Below, in pieces: positions 24,383-36,239 of a stretch of 64,000 bases of DNA. The notes beneath the pieces are model-generated. The model was not told the DNA's origin. It saw nothing but the letters and a program-made list of their open reading frames with translations, and searched no databases. Numbering within the stretch: the stretch's first letter is position 1; every line of letters begins with the position of its first letter. Location: NCBI GenBank assembly GCA_947683425.1, contig CANTUQ010000004.1, positions 32,999,001 to 33,063,000 on the forward strand, written 5' to 3'. The translations under genes and the position numbers were made by a program. This DNA comes from Excoecaria cochinchinensis. Taxonomy: Eukaryota; Streptophyta; Magnoliopsida; Malpighiales; Euphorbiaceae.

Positions 24383-25509
24383 AAAAAAACAAAAGGAGCA
24401 TGAACAATCAAGTCGCCAGTGGAGTCGCCATTGTAACGCGTGCCGAATCCGTTTAGTAATTTTTTCGGAGGGCCCGCTTTTAGGGTTCGAATTCGCGTCT
24501 AAATTTTGGACAACATGAGATATTATGAAATCCCTACCCAATAGAATATTGGATAAATTTATCTAATCTCATAAAATCTTTAGGCGCTTTCGAGTTATTT
24601 TTGAGTCGCTACCCAATTTACATAAAATTGGAAAAGTTCTTCTAATCTCAAGGTCTAAACTAGAGAAAGATTTGGAATTTCACTCTTATTAATGATTTGG
24701 TTAATTATAAATTAGTTTTTAATAATAAATTTTTCAAGCTGTCTTCTTACACATCATGCAATTTAATTAAAATGTATATCAAGTATCGAGAAAATGATAA
24801 AAAGCGATAAATGAATAAAATAAAAATAAACTACAAAAACAAAATTACAAGTTGAAAATTAGGATAAAAATACAATCCCCAAAATAGAAAATTAAATAAA
24901 TAAAATCAATAAATAAATAAACATACATAAATCGGGACATTTATTTAGAAATAGGAATATTGGTACCTTCATACTCACTTAAAAATATATTTTTGGGTGA
25001 TATTGAAAAAACGGGGATGAATGATCATATTTTATGAAAACTTACTCTCCTTTTAAAAGTGATATTTTATTGGTTAAAATTAGAATTTTAATCCCATTTT
25101 ATTAGAAAAAATTTCAAATTTATTAATAAAAATATTTTTGTGATTTTCTTTTTAATGTGCAAAAAATAAACAAGTTTATTACAAATTACATGACAAATTA
25201 ATTAAAAAGAAAAATAAAGGAAAAATAATAAAAATCAATGAAAATAATAAATCAACCCAAAATATCCCTTCCTTCGCTTGCAAGAGTGCTCAAATATGAA
25301 AAACAAGTATTGAAACAAAAAAAAACAAACACAAATAAAATTAATATTAGTAATTAAATCAAAAAAATCAATTAAACACACAAAATAATAAAAACAAATT
25401 AAAATAAATAAAATATTAAATAAAATGCATTATGAATAACAAATAAATTAAATGATATAATAAAACAAATAAATTAATATATTAATAAATTAACACACAT
25501 AAAAACATA

Positions 25510-25556
<47 letters not shown>

Positions 25557-25590
25557 CGAAAAGAGGATGAACAATCAAATAAATAAAAAG
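23272..25590 (+). repeat. Direct tandem repeat of ~1.16 kb (two copies)
   Basis: Copy 1 begins TGTGACGCACGCCGAA (23272) and copy 2 TGTAACGCGTGCCGAA (about 24434). Both then share GGGCCCGCTTTTAGG, ACATGAGATATTAT, CTACCCAATAGAATATT and CACTCTTATTAATG in order, and both end in a (TAA)n tract (24352-24371; 25511-25553). A GAGTCGCCA-type motif occurs in both, as in LTRs of some Tat/Ogre-like elements, so this may be an LTR array. No coding sequence was found and no clean target duplication was seen at 23272 or 26580. Confidence 0.7.
24352..24390 (+). repeat. (TAA)n/(A)n microsatellite
   Basis: TAA repeat followed by an A run, at the equivalent place to 25511-25553 in the second tandem copy; a (TAA)n tract also sits at 51659-51680 and 56440-56466 outside the MULE TIRs. 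Confidence 0.9.
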
Positions 25591-26580
25591 AATAAAAAAA
25601 TAAAATAAAAAATGTTAAAAAATGCTAAATCTATGACTAAAATCACATAAAACAAATAAATTTACAATAGATTTAAAAATTTACATGGTGATTAATTGAT
25701 TATAAATAAGAAATAAAAATTAAAAAAATATAAGATTGAGCCCAGAATATTTACCCTCAAAATTGGATTTGATAAAGGAAGAAAAACGGTTGATTTTTTT
25801 GTCTTGATTCGTCAAAATAGGAATAGAAAAATAAAAATTTAAACTTTTTCTTTAAAGAAAAAAGATTGTTCAAATAAAAAATATGGAAGAAAATTTGGAT
25901 TTCAAGAACAAATAATTATTTTATTTGTCTCAAAATGATTTTTTATTGAAAATTAATTTTTGACACCTTAAAAAAATTTCTTTGAAGAAGAAGAAAACTA
26001 AAAAAGAAAAATATTCCCTTGAAAAAAAAAAGAAAATTTTCCACCAAAAAAAAATCCCTCTCTTTTTCTCTTAAGTTTTCCTATTTATATTATTAAAAAA
26101 GGAAAACCAAGTTAATTTGAGGAAAGAATCGTTAATTAAATCAAAATTCTTATTTAAGTTTAAAATTTGAAAAAAAAAAACCTTAAAATTCCGAAAAAAA
26201 AATGGATAAAAAATCACGCAAAAAACGCGTTTGGGGCCAAAATCAACGAGGGGTTGCCTGGCCGCACATCAGCGCCCGTGGAGCACCCAGGCTACGCGCT
26301 AGAATCGCCCCCCAACCGCTCCCCCCTCCCCCCGCTCGAGGGGCTGGACAAGGCCTTGCATCGGCGGTGTAAGCCTCCGAAAATCTTTTTTTTTTAAACA
26401 ATTTTGACAAGAAAATTATCACTTACAACCTTTTTTTTAATATATTTTTTATTTTTAAAAAGCAAATTTGATAAGAAAACCATCAGTTCCAATGTCTTTG
26501 CCTATGAACAAGCGCTAATTTTATCACTGGGTAATTTTGGTCCGAGCCATCTCAAGGCCCGATATCTATAGAGTGTTACA
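25591..26580. other. AT-rich stretch with a GC-rich patch, ending GAGTGTTACA
   Basis: Continues from the second repeat copy. 26220-26390 is an abrupt GC-rich, C-run-rich patch with an accidental open frame. The end TATAGAGTGTTACA (26580) looks like a retroelement LTR terminus that could pair with the TGTAACG start near 24434, but no target duplication supports this. Confidence 0.35.
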
Positions 26581-27116
26581 AACCTTATCCTGACACAATT
26601 TTAGATCTAACCACGCAGCTACAAGGATAACTTGTATGAATACTCAATTACAATCATCTTAACACACAACATATGGGACATTACAAATAGTCCATTTATT
26701 TTAACGGTAATTCTTCTTAATATACTTGAGACTTTTTCTCACTATATCTATCTCTTTAAACTTATCTAACGTAAATTTCGGAGTGCTTACCCCCTTTCTG
26801 CCAGGGCGAAGTTTCTTCTTTGATTACATAAGTAGGTTCTTCATAGAATAGTGCCTTTGACCCCATCCAATCATAACTCTTCCAAATCAACTCTGATTTT
26901 TTTAATCTTCTTGAGATCATCATTTATGATTTATGAGTAATTGGTTTATAATTTTGCAGGTTTATATATAAACATTTCAAAATGGCCAGATTTACTTCTA
27001 AACATTTTTTCCTTTTCATTTTGTCATTAAATGTATGAAATTGAGCTATTTTATCCCTATACTTTCCAACATAGAGTAACTTTGTATTATTTTTTCCTAA
27101 ACTTTTCAAAATAAAA
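26581..27116. other. Non-coding stretch left of the copia element
   Basis: No gene found. The right half (about 26955-27116) is AT-rich and resembles decayed MITE sequence, but terminal repeats could not be set. Confidence 0.35.
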
Positions 27117-27177
27117 TGACTGGAAAATATAGAAAGAATGGAGGTAACAACATAATTGGTACCTACCTCTTGTAGCG

Positions 27178-28785
27178 TGATAAGTTGCAATTATATTAAG
27201 ATTTTAGATTAATTCTTGGCATAATTATGTGTTTTATTTATTTAATTTTAATAATAATTAATTAGTTTTTGTGTTTTTATTAATTTATAATGTTTTTATA
27301 ATTTTTAATAAGTTTTGGGATGTTTTCAGGTGTTTTATTTTAATCCGGAGCTAAATTGGAGGTTTGGGGCTGATATTAGAAGAAATTGTGGAAAAAGGGC
27401 AATTTTAGCCAAAAGCACAGCCGTGCTCTTCAATAGCACAGCTGTGCTTTTGAAGGGACCGCGCAGCGCACACGGAACAACAAGGCGACACAGTTGTGCT
27501 TCCTCGCAAAGCACAGCTGTGTCACGCAGTAGGAGGCGCGCGCATACGAAGCAGGTCACGCGTTTTTCGCCCAGGAGCACAGCTGTGCTTCAGCGAGAAG
27601 CACAGCTGTGCTTCGCCTTTTTCCGCCAGCAGACGCGCAACCCTAGCAAAACACAGCTGTGCTTCTTAAAAGCACAGCTGTGCTTTTCTTCAGACAATTA
27701 AAAGAAGCGCCGCTGCATATCAAAAAGAAAAGAGGAGTTTTAGTTTTTAGTTTGTATTTTCTTATTCTTTCCTTTAGGCAGTAGACTTAGGTTTATTTTT
27801 CTTTAATTTCCAGCAACAATTTATTTTATTTTCATGTTTTAATTTTCCTTTTAAATTATGTTTAGCTTAGATTTAATTTTGATTTGCAATTTCCTTCTTA
27901 AATAATTTAGATTAATTTAGTTTAAATCTAGATTTTAGGGATTCAAGTGGATTCCAAGGTTGAAGAACAAGAATTTCAAGATCTATTTTCTCTCTCATCA
28001 AGGGTGTATTCTAAACTCTAATTTTCATCTTTTATGGTTATATTCTTGATGTTAGAGTAGTTAATCATGCTTGGGAGTTCTTGAATCGTATTTGTATTTT
28101 GGATATTTGGATTTAATAAATATTTTCATGTTTTCTTTTATTCCTCTTGTTATATATTGTTTTGCAATTATAATGATGATTGGAGCTAAATCCGAAAATT
28201 ATTGTTTGTGCAAATGCTCTGTTCTTTTAATATTGACATTTATCTTTCCAGCTTAATCCAGGGATATGGTAGGTTGGTTTGTGGGTGTTGATGTTATTAG
28301 ATTAAGAATAGTGAGGAATAAATAGGTTTAAGATAGCTTAATCCGGGATGGTAGGTTGTCTTAGATCTAGGATTTGGTAACCTGCACTTAAGCTAATTAA
28401 TAGGCTTAATCCAGGGATATGGTAGGTTTATTAATTAGAATAGCTTAATCCATGGATATGGTAGGCTTGGGTTCAGTTGGGTTGTCCAGAATTTCATGTT
28501 ATATTGTTTTACCAATTTTCAGTTACATATATGAGGATAGAATTTCCTAAGCATTTAATTTCATCCTTGAGTAATTTCTTGATGACCAATTTTATATTTA
28601 ATTGTTAATTTATTTTCTTGCTTAGTTTAGTTTTCTCCACCAAACAAATTTGGGACATCTCAAATTCACTCATCTATAAATATTTAACTGGACAATCCTT
28701 GTTCCCTTGGGTACGATAACTCGGGGTCCTAACTATACCCCACTTTATTACTTGTCGATTCGGTACACTTGCCGAGGACCCGTCA
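27178..28785 (+). mobile_element. Athila-like solo LTR in the copia 3' LTR
   Basis: Starts TGATAAGTTGCAATT and ends GACCCGTCA, with perfect 5-bp duplication TAGCG (27173-27177; 28786-28790). Removing it restores the copia LTR exactly as at 49574-49585. Its 3' end, with a GGGTACGATAACTCGGGGTCC region and CGGTACACTTGCC, parallels the end of the Athila LTR, so I infer an Athila/Tat relative in plus orientation. No PBS-to-PPT interior is present. Four palindrome pairs lie at 27413-27690, and AATCC-GATATGGTAGG repeats lie at 28255-28460. Confidence 0.88.
27413..27690. repeat. Four dyads of the palindrome AGCACAGCTGTGCT
   Basis: Eight copies of the 14-bp perfect palindrome or close variants, arranged as four pairs with 5-10 nt inside each pair and longer GC-rich gaps between pairs. 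The same four-pair layout occurs at 33789-34067 and about 53000-53275. The core CAGCTG is an E-box sequence. Confidence 0.9.
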
Positions 28786-29092
28786 TAGCGCGTAATACTT
28801 GTTGCGGAAGCGTCACAAGGATCCCTTTCTTATTGGTCACCGGTCAGGCTATTACCCACGTGCAGGATAAGAGAAGCTAGATCACAATCTAAAAGCCCCT
28901 GTAAGATTAAGACAGAAAACATGTGAGTGGGAACGAGCAGCCTTGCGGCATATAAGTTTGCTCATTACCAAATCCTTAGATTTCCCTTCTATTTATAGAG
29001 ACCCTAAAGGCTAGAGGCTTATCTCTAGTATAACTCAATCTAGATTGGAACTCAATTTATAATAGAGTCATGGGCGCATCCCAACTCTATCA

Positions 29093-30185
29093 TCTCCCAC
29101 TCGCACATGACGGAACATATTCCATCTTTAATCTCCAGTTATACAGGCTAATAGATTGTGTAACCAGCATACCTCGAGAGTACTATTGCTATACACCTGT
29201 TAAGGATACATAGCTTCTTTTAAAAGGCAATCCTTTCATTCCACGTATGCATAACCCTAGACAACCTTCTCACAATCACTGTTTTAACTCATGATCTCAT
29301 AAAACATCTTTCATATTCACTATTATGTTTCTACTTATAGAAACGATAATAGATATGTCGGTGAACCACGAACTCTTATTAATGTGATCAAAAGGTTATC
29401 TTTCCCTCTTATTATATGCCATCCATCATGATTCAACTCGCTTTTCTAGTTAGATTCGCCAGGTCTAAATTTTTCCCGGACCTCTTAAGGACTAACTAAG
29501 CTAGTCACATTGAACCGTACTTCAGGGATAAGTTAAGGGTTCTAAGAGTTAAGATATAAATAGGGTCTCACAAGTTGAGATCAATAATATTATTTTAAAT
29601 TCCCATTCCTTTGGTCACATAAGCACACACGGTATAAAACATGTGTTATGGTATTCTTTCCTTCCCTTAAAGGAGTGCATGTCTCAAATGTTTTTAAAAA
29701 TGTGTATATAAAATACCATACAGAAGCGTAAAGTTACAATCCACCGAAGTACTCAACTTTAGTCCGCTTACTTAAGGACTACTTCTGGCTTTTAAGACAA
29801 AATATGGTAGTTACATATAACTTACCATTGGATTCCATACAATCCTTATTTGGATCTCAATCCAAAGCATACAATCTCATGTATGACTTTATCTCATACC
29901 TTAATAAGACTAATCTTGTAATTTCTACAAGACGGCACTTTTATTTTGAATAGGCTCTCGAGCATTCTCATATGTTCAAAAATTGCCTCATCTTAATGTT
30001 TGCCAACTCATTAACAAAACTAAGGTAAACACTCTTGTGAGTGGGGTACTTCTCTGTCTGACATGCTCAAACTCAAATAAATAATAGTAAGCGTTTACAC
30101 ATTAAATATTTACACTCATGTATTGCCAATAATGAACTTTATTATTATTCATAAATAATAATGTTAAGGGATTACAAAAATAAAA
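29093..30185 (-). other. Copia 3' non-coding region
   Basis: Lies between the RNase H end and the 3' LTR. On the minus strand it ends in the purine-rich GTGCGAGTGGGAGA directly before the LTR TG, the likely polypurine tract (29093-29106). No open frame of note. Confidence 0.6.
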
Positions 30186-30195
30186 ATAGTACACA

Positions 30196-31746
30196 TCAAA
30201 TTCTATGCAAACCCTGAAATTTAATGTGTCTCTCAAACACATCTTTTGTTACGGGTTTGGTCAACGAATCTGCTATTATATCATGCATAGATATATAATG
30301 TAAGTTCACATCTCCTCGTGCAACTACATCTTTTACATATTGATACTTAATGTCGATATGCTTAGTCCTACGATGAAATTTCGGATCTTTCGTGTAAGCT
30401 ATCGACGATTGAATGTCACTATAGAGTGTTACTGGTTCCTCTAAGGTAGTTACTCTTAAATGGTCCATTAACTATTTTAGCCAAACTGCCTCTTGTACTG
30501 CAGCTACGGAAGCTATAAATTCAGCTTTCATTGTTGATAAGGCTACACATGTTTGTTTCTTGCTACTCCATGAGATGGCACTCTTGCTAAGCAAGAATAT
30601 GAAACCTGAAGTGGATTTCCTCTCATCCACATCTTCGGCCCAATCAGCATCAGTGTATCCTCTCAATTACAGATCCTTGCATCAATGTAAAATTTACGTC
30701 TATAAGGTTAATTCTTGCCATAGTGGCATCAGTGTATTTCAGCCAAACTGCATCAGTGTACCTTTGAGGTATCTAAGTATCCTCTTAACTGCTTTCCAAT
30801 GTGCTTTGCCTGGGTTAGATTGATATCTACTTGCCATGCCCACTGCATAGCAAATATCAGGTCTTGTACACAACATTGCATACATAAGACTACCCACAGC
30901 ACTGGCATACAAAATATTTCTCATACGTTTCACTTCTTCTGGCGTCTTTGGACACATCTCTTTGCTAAGAAAATGATTCTTGACAATGGGGCAGTCTATC
31001 GGTTTGCAGTTTTGCATATTAAATCATTCAAGGACTTTGTTGATATATGTCTCCTGAGAAAGAGATAACAACCTTCTCGAATGATCTCTTGAAATCTTAA
31101 CTCCAAGAATGTAGTCTGCATTACCCATATCTTTCATTTCAAAGTTGAATGATAACCAATCTTTGATTTGATTTACGAATTCTTTGTCATTTTCGGCTAT
31201 TAGTATGTCATCTATATACAATGTTAAAATGAAAAAATTATTTTCAGAGCTTTTGTTATACACACAATGGTCTTCATTAATCATGTTAAACCCATTCGAC
31301 ATGATTGTATCGTGAAATCTAAAATATGATTGTCTTGAAGACTGTTTAAGGCCATAGATTGATCTTTTCAATCAGCAAACCTTATGTTTGCTGTCTTTTT
31401 CGATGAGACCTACAGGTTGATCCATGTAGATTTCTTCATTCAGTTCTCCATTGAGAAAAGCAATCTTCACATCCATTTGATGTAGCTCTAGGTCTAAACT
31501 CGCCACTATGGCAAGAATTAACCTTAGAGACATAAATTTTACAACAGGTGAGAAAGTCTCCTCATAGTCAATCCCTTCTTGTTGTGTAAACCCCTTAGCG
31601 ACTAGTTGAGCTTTATACCTTTCGATACTTTCATCAGCTTTTCGCTTCACCTTGAGAATCCACTTATTCCCAATCAGTTTGCGTCCTTCCGATAGATCAA
31701 CCAGTTCCCAAACACAGTTTGATCTCATGGATGCCATCTCTTCTTC
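30196..31746 (-). pseudogene. Copia pol, 3' part: RT and RNase H
   Basis: Minus-strand frames: RT 31746-31372 (GNKWILKVKRKADESIERYKA, MDVKIAFLNGEL) and 31371-31024 (LYIDDILIA catalytic box, QDWLSFNFEMKDMG), then 31017-30739 and RNase H 30666-30196 (GYTDADWAED, LSTMKAEF, RRTKHIDIKYQYVKD, ADSLTKP). Frame breaks occur between segments. A short duplicated insert around 30640-30780 repeats the GCATCAGTGTA region and disrupts the join to RNase H. The 5' continuation is at 44824, on the far side of the nested insertion. Confidence 0.9.
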
Positions 31747-32702
31747 TGTCACAACCCAAAAGTGGCCTAGTCGGAGATTGCATGCAAATCGGATAAATGA
31801 GGGTAATTCAAAAATTTTACAAGTAGAATTGAGGACTAAATTGAATGGAAATAAAAGAATTTATTGTTAGTGATTAAAAGGGAGTTTGCCAAGGATAAAA
31901 AGATAATTAGTATAAGAGGTCCAATAGAAGAGAGGCAGGTGGCTTGGGTAGGTGAGAGCATTTAATGGGATTTGAAAGGGGAAAAGAGAGAGGGAGAACA
32001 AAAGTCTTCTAGTTTCACATTGAAGCCAGAATCTATCTCTCAAAGTGTATTCTCTGTTCCTCTCAAGTGTTCGCTCCTCGTCTCTCTCTTCTCACTTTCT
32101 GTCTCAATTGGCTGCTCCTCACTCTCACCTAAGCTACTCATCAAGATTTAGGTGTGGATTTTATGAGTTTGAGCTAGAGTTTTGAGATCAAGAGTTTGTT
32201 CGAGAGGTAAGCGGCTGGATTTCCACCGGTTTGCTTCCCCTTCTTCATCTGTATGAGTTTATAATGGGTTATTTGGTTTTGTTCATGGGTTAACTGAGCA
32301 TTTGTTTGTTGTGAATTTATGTAAGAAACTAAAGAAATGAAGAAAGATAAAGGAAAAGGAAAAGCGGACATTGAAGGCAGTTGTTTTGTTGAGCTTCGTT
32401 TCCAGGTTTGGGAGTGTCTGTCTTTTATCTTCGATCATTGTGTGATATGTATTATTATTGTGTAAATGAATTGTGATTGTTATAAGCCTGTTTTGAATGC
32501 CTCAGAGTTAAGTTTTCGCATGATTTCTACATGATAATTGGTTGTGGGTATTTGATTTTACAAGTTCTATTTCTTTGCATTTTTTTGGGTTTGAGTCTTC
32601 TTTTCCTTCGTGTTAGAGCCGCTCGGCAGGAGACTCTTCACGACACGTGAAGTTCTTCATGAGTCGTGAAGATTAGCCCGCTTGGCATGGTGTGTAAGGC
32701 CC

Positions 32703-34298
32703 TGACGGGTCCTCGGCAAGTGTACCGAATCGACAAGTAATAAAGTGGGGTATATTTAGGACCCCGAGTTATCGTACCCAAGGGAAAAAGGATTGTCACG
32801 TTAAATATCTATTGATGAGTGAATTTGAGATGTCCCCAATTTGTTTGGTGGAGAAAACTAAGCTAAGCAAGAAAATAAATTAACAATTAAATATAAAATT
32901 GTTCATCAAGAAATTACTCAAGGATGAAATTAAATGCTTAGGAAATTCTATCCTCATAGATGTAACTGAAAATTGGTAAAACAATATAACATGAAATTCT
33001 GGACAACCCAACTAAGCCCAAGCCTACCATCTCGGATTAAGCTATTCTAATTAACAAACCTACCATCTCGGATTAAGTCTATTAATTAGCTTAAGCGCGG
33101 GTTACCAAATCCTAGATCTAAGACAACCTACCATCCCGGATTAAGCTATCTTAAACCTATTTATTCCTCACTATTCTTAATCTAATAACATTAACATCCA
33201 CAAACCAACCTACCATCTCGGATTAAGCTGGAAATATACATGCCAATATTAAAAGAACAGAGCATTTGCACAAACAACAATTTTCGGATTTAGCTCCAAT
33301 CATCATTATAATTGCAAACAATATATAACAAGAGGAATAAAAGAAAACATGAAAATATTTATTAAATCCAAATATTCAAAATACAAATATGATTCAAGAA
33401 CTCCCAAGCATGATTAACTACTCTAACATCAAGAATATAAACATAAAAGATGGAAAATTAAGGTTTAGAATACACCCTTGATGAGAGAGAAAATAGATCT
33501 TGAAGTTCTTGTTCTTCAACCTTGGAATCCCCTTGAATCCCCAAAATATAGATTTAAACTAAATTGATCTAAATTATTTAAGAAGGAAATTGCAATTTAA
33601 AATTAAATCTAAGCTAAACAGAATTTAAAAGGAAAATTAAAACATGAAAATAAAATAAATTGTTGCTGGAAATTAAAGAAAAATAAACCTAAGTCTACTG
33701 CCTAAAGGAAAAAATAAAGAAACAAAAACTAAAACTAAAACTCTCCTCCCCAGAATGCAGCGGCGTTCTTTTAATTTTATACTGGAGAAAAGCACAGCTG
33801 TGCTTTGAGAAGCACAGCTGTGTTTTGGCTAGGGTTGTGCAACTGCTGGCGAAAAAAGGCGAAGCACAGCTGTGCTTCTCACTGAAGCACAGTTGTGCTC
33901 CTGGGCGAGAAATGCGCGTCGTTGCTCCGTGTGCGCGCGCCTCTTGCTGCGTGACACAGCTGTGCCTTGCGCATGGACACAGCTATGTTCTCGTTGATTC
34001 TCGTTGATGCGCGTGACGTTCGAAAGCACAGCCGTGCTTTTAATTGAAAGCACAGCTGTGCTTTAGGCAGAATTTTCTCTCCTTCCATAATTTCTTCTAA
34101 AATCAACCCCAAACCTCCATTTTAGCTCCGGATTAAAATAAAACACCTGAAAACATCCCAAAACTTATTAAAAATTATAAAAATATTATAAATTAATAAA
34201 AACACAAAAACTAATTAATTATTATTAAAATTAAATAAATAAAACACATAATTATGCCAAGAATTAATCTAAAATATTAATATAATTGCAACTTATCA
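32703..34298 (-). mobile_element. Athila-like solo LTR in the Tekay 5' LTR
   Basis: Reverse-oriented close relative of 27178-28785: plus strand starts TGACGGGTCCTCGG and ends GCAACTTATCA; perfect duplication GGCCC (32698-32702; 34299-34303). Length 1596 bp. Contains the four palindrome pairs (33789-34067) followed on the minus strand by GTATAAAAT, a TATA box directly after the last palindrome. Confidence 0.92.
33789..34067. repeat. Four dyads of AGCACAGCTGTGCT
   Basis: Eight full or mutated copies in four pairs, collinear (inverted) with 27413-27690, including the conserved GC-rich spacers such as GAGGCGCGCGC. On the minus strand the last pair is about 8 nt before TATAAAAT (about 33775-33783). 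Confidence 0.9.
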
Positions 34299-35356
34299 GG
34301 CCCCATTTTTGCCCTGGTAGTTTGAGCCTTTGATATGTGTGATTGTGTGTGTTAAATTGTGGCATGTGCTATTTTTTTGTATATATATATATATATATGT
34401 ACATATTTACATAATTTAAATTTAGTGTTAGGTAATTATGGGGTTTGCTTGGGTGTGAGAGTGTGTAAAGAGGTTAGGGTGTATGAAGGTGAAGTTTGGC
34501 TTGAGTGTAAGTAGGAGGATAGGTTTTGGGTGTGTCTTAGGAAGTTTTCCAATGGGAAGTTGCCATGTGGCACTAGAGTGGGTATGTATTAAGTGAGGAG
34601 AGAGGAGAGAGGATTAGCTTTTTGTTCTTCCTTTTCTTTCTCGTTTTCTTCTTCCTCCCCGTTCTTTCTTTTCCTCTTCTTTTCTTCTTTGCTTTCTTGT
34701 AATCCTTCCCCTCTAGCTGCAATTTTAGTGGGTTTGGGTGATTTTAAGTTGATTTAGGTAAGTAAGAGTTTATTATTCTTGCTCACCTTCTTAATTACTT
34801 CTATTTTAAGTTAATTTGAGCAATTAGGTATTTTGGGGTTTGAGTCCTAAGCTTGTGCTGATGGGTGTTTTGCTCAGAGATTCCTCTTAGAGAACCCAAA
34901 GGCAAGGAAATCGCAAGTGGAAGCAGAGCCCGTGATTAGAGTCCAAGTATTCAAGGTTTGGGAACGTTGTGGTTTTGTGTGTGTTTGGTATGATTTTTTT
35001 TGTGTTTTGTGTTAAATGTTGAAATTGATGGGATCTAAGATGAGTACTTGTATCTAATTGATATGGGGATTAATTGTTTTGGGTTAAGATGCATGATTGG
35101 TGAAGAATTGAGTTGTGGCATGAGTTTGTACAAAATTTTATGAGAAATTGATGGTTTGATAAATTCTGGAATTTGATCTTGTAAATTTGATGATTTGATG
35201 ATGATGATTAGTTTATAAGTTGATTTTTAGGTGGTCTAAGATGTTGTGAATGAACTATTTGTGTGGGGTTGTGTTTTGAAGCCAATTGAAGGTTTGGGTG
35301 AATTTTTGGGAGTGAAATTCTACAGATTTTTGCGTTAAGGGCCGGAAATCCCGACC

Positions 35357-35670
35357 CTGTCGCGAGCGCGACATAGTCATGAGGTCGGACAGAGCTCGGC
35401 GATTGCAGCCTTCGTGCGAGCTATATGTGCGCTGCCGAGCAGCCTCAGCGTGGGCTCCCTGTCGCGAGCGCGACAGAGCGCTCAACCGCCGCTCGATCTT
35501 TGGATAGCCTCACGTCGCGAACGTGCACCTGCGCGCGAGCGCGACAGAAGCTGCTGACCGCTCACCATTGCGAGCGTGACAGAGAGGCATGTATTTCATC
35601 CTGCGTCAGTGCGAGGGCTGTCGCGACTGCGACTTGAGGCAGATCTTCGCCTCTGTCGCGAGTGCAACAC
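35357..35670. repeat. CTGTCGCGAGCGCGACAG palindrome array, Tekay 5' LTR
   Basis: About seven copies, best at 35357-35373 and 35459-35476, with degenerate ones near 35511, 35532, 35567, 35618 and 35653. The array is very GC-rich against AT-rich flanks and ends about 75 nt before TATAAATAG (35745-35753). Confidence 0.88.
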
Positions 35671-35744
35671 CTCCTGGCTTCCAAAAGTAAATTTCTTTTT
35701 ATGCTTCTAAAGTTTAATTTTCAGTTTTGTTATGCTTTCCTAAT

Positions 35745-35753
35745 TATAAATAG
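35745..35753 (+). promoter_or_regulatory. TATA box of the Tekay LTR
   Basis: TATAAATAG, conserved in the 3' LTR at 42842-42850 and located just after the palindrome array in both. Transcription would start about 30 nt downstream. Confidence 0.65.
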
Positions 35754-36239
35754 ACAATTTTGAGAATGATATGAATGTAAATTAGTTAATCTATGTTTAA
35801 CCTGCGAAAGTCAAATTAAGTGGATGATAGCCATGCCTATAGAGTTCAGTTTGCTGCAGCCATACGTATGCATTTTGGACCCTGATTAGGTCCCTGAATC
35901 GGATCCACGCGATCCCCTTTTTGACTTGAATCTTGTGTAAGATTCCATGCGTAAATGTTTTGAAATAAAAAGAAAAAGATGATTTTGATGCCCTCGGGTA
36001 TCCATGCGTTTCGAATAAATTATGCGTTACTCGCTATCCACTACTTTGAATAAGCAGGTCTTTCTTTTTATGTGAATATGAGTTTTGATTTGGCAATGTA
36101 CATTTGTTTTGATTACCTTTAGATATCCTTATTCTTTGTATATTTAGTTATTTAAATATTGATTTCTATATGTGCCATGTGTATGTGACTTGTATCAACG
36201 TCCGCTGTGAGTGGTCGTTTTTCATTATGCTTTTCCCCA

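Larger units (their letters stand above)
27117..29092 (-). repeat. 3' LTR of the copia element, interrupted
   Basis: The parts 27117-27177 and 28786-29092 together match the 5' LTR at 49532-49950, apart from about 60 bp absent on this side. On the minus strand it begins TGATAGAGTTG right after the purine-rich GAGTGGGAGA and carries a TATA box (plus-strand TATTTATA at 28990-28997). The interruption is the solo LTR at 27178-28785. Confidence 0.88.

Noticed and set aside
26167..26397. 76-codon ORF in the GC-rich patch
   Set aside because: Lys/Pro-rich chance translation without family resemblance.
24434..26580. A 2.1-kb LTR from TGTAACG to GTGTTACA
   Set aside because: Terminal TG/CA pattern exists but there is no target duplication and the second tandem copy confuses the boundary.
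27315..27701. 128-codon ORF with repeated KSTAVL/AQLCF peptides
   Set aside because: Translation of the palindrome array; both strands are open for the same reason.
35425..35637. Arg/Ala-rich ORFs in Tekay LTRs (also 42361-42752)
   Set aside because: GC-rich palindrome arrays lack stop codons; no conservation expected between the two LTRs.
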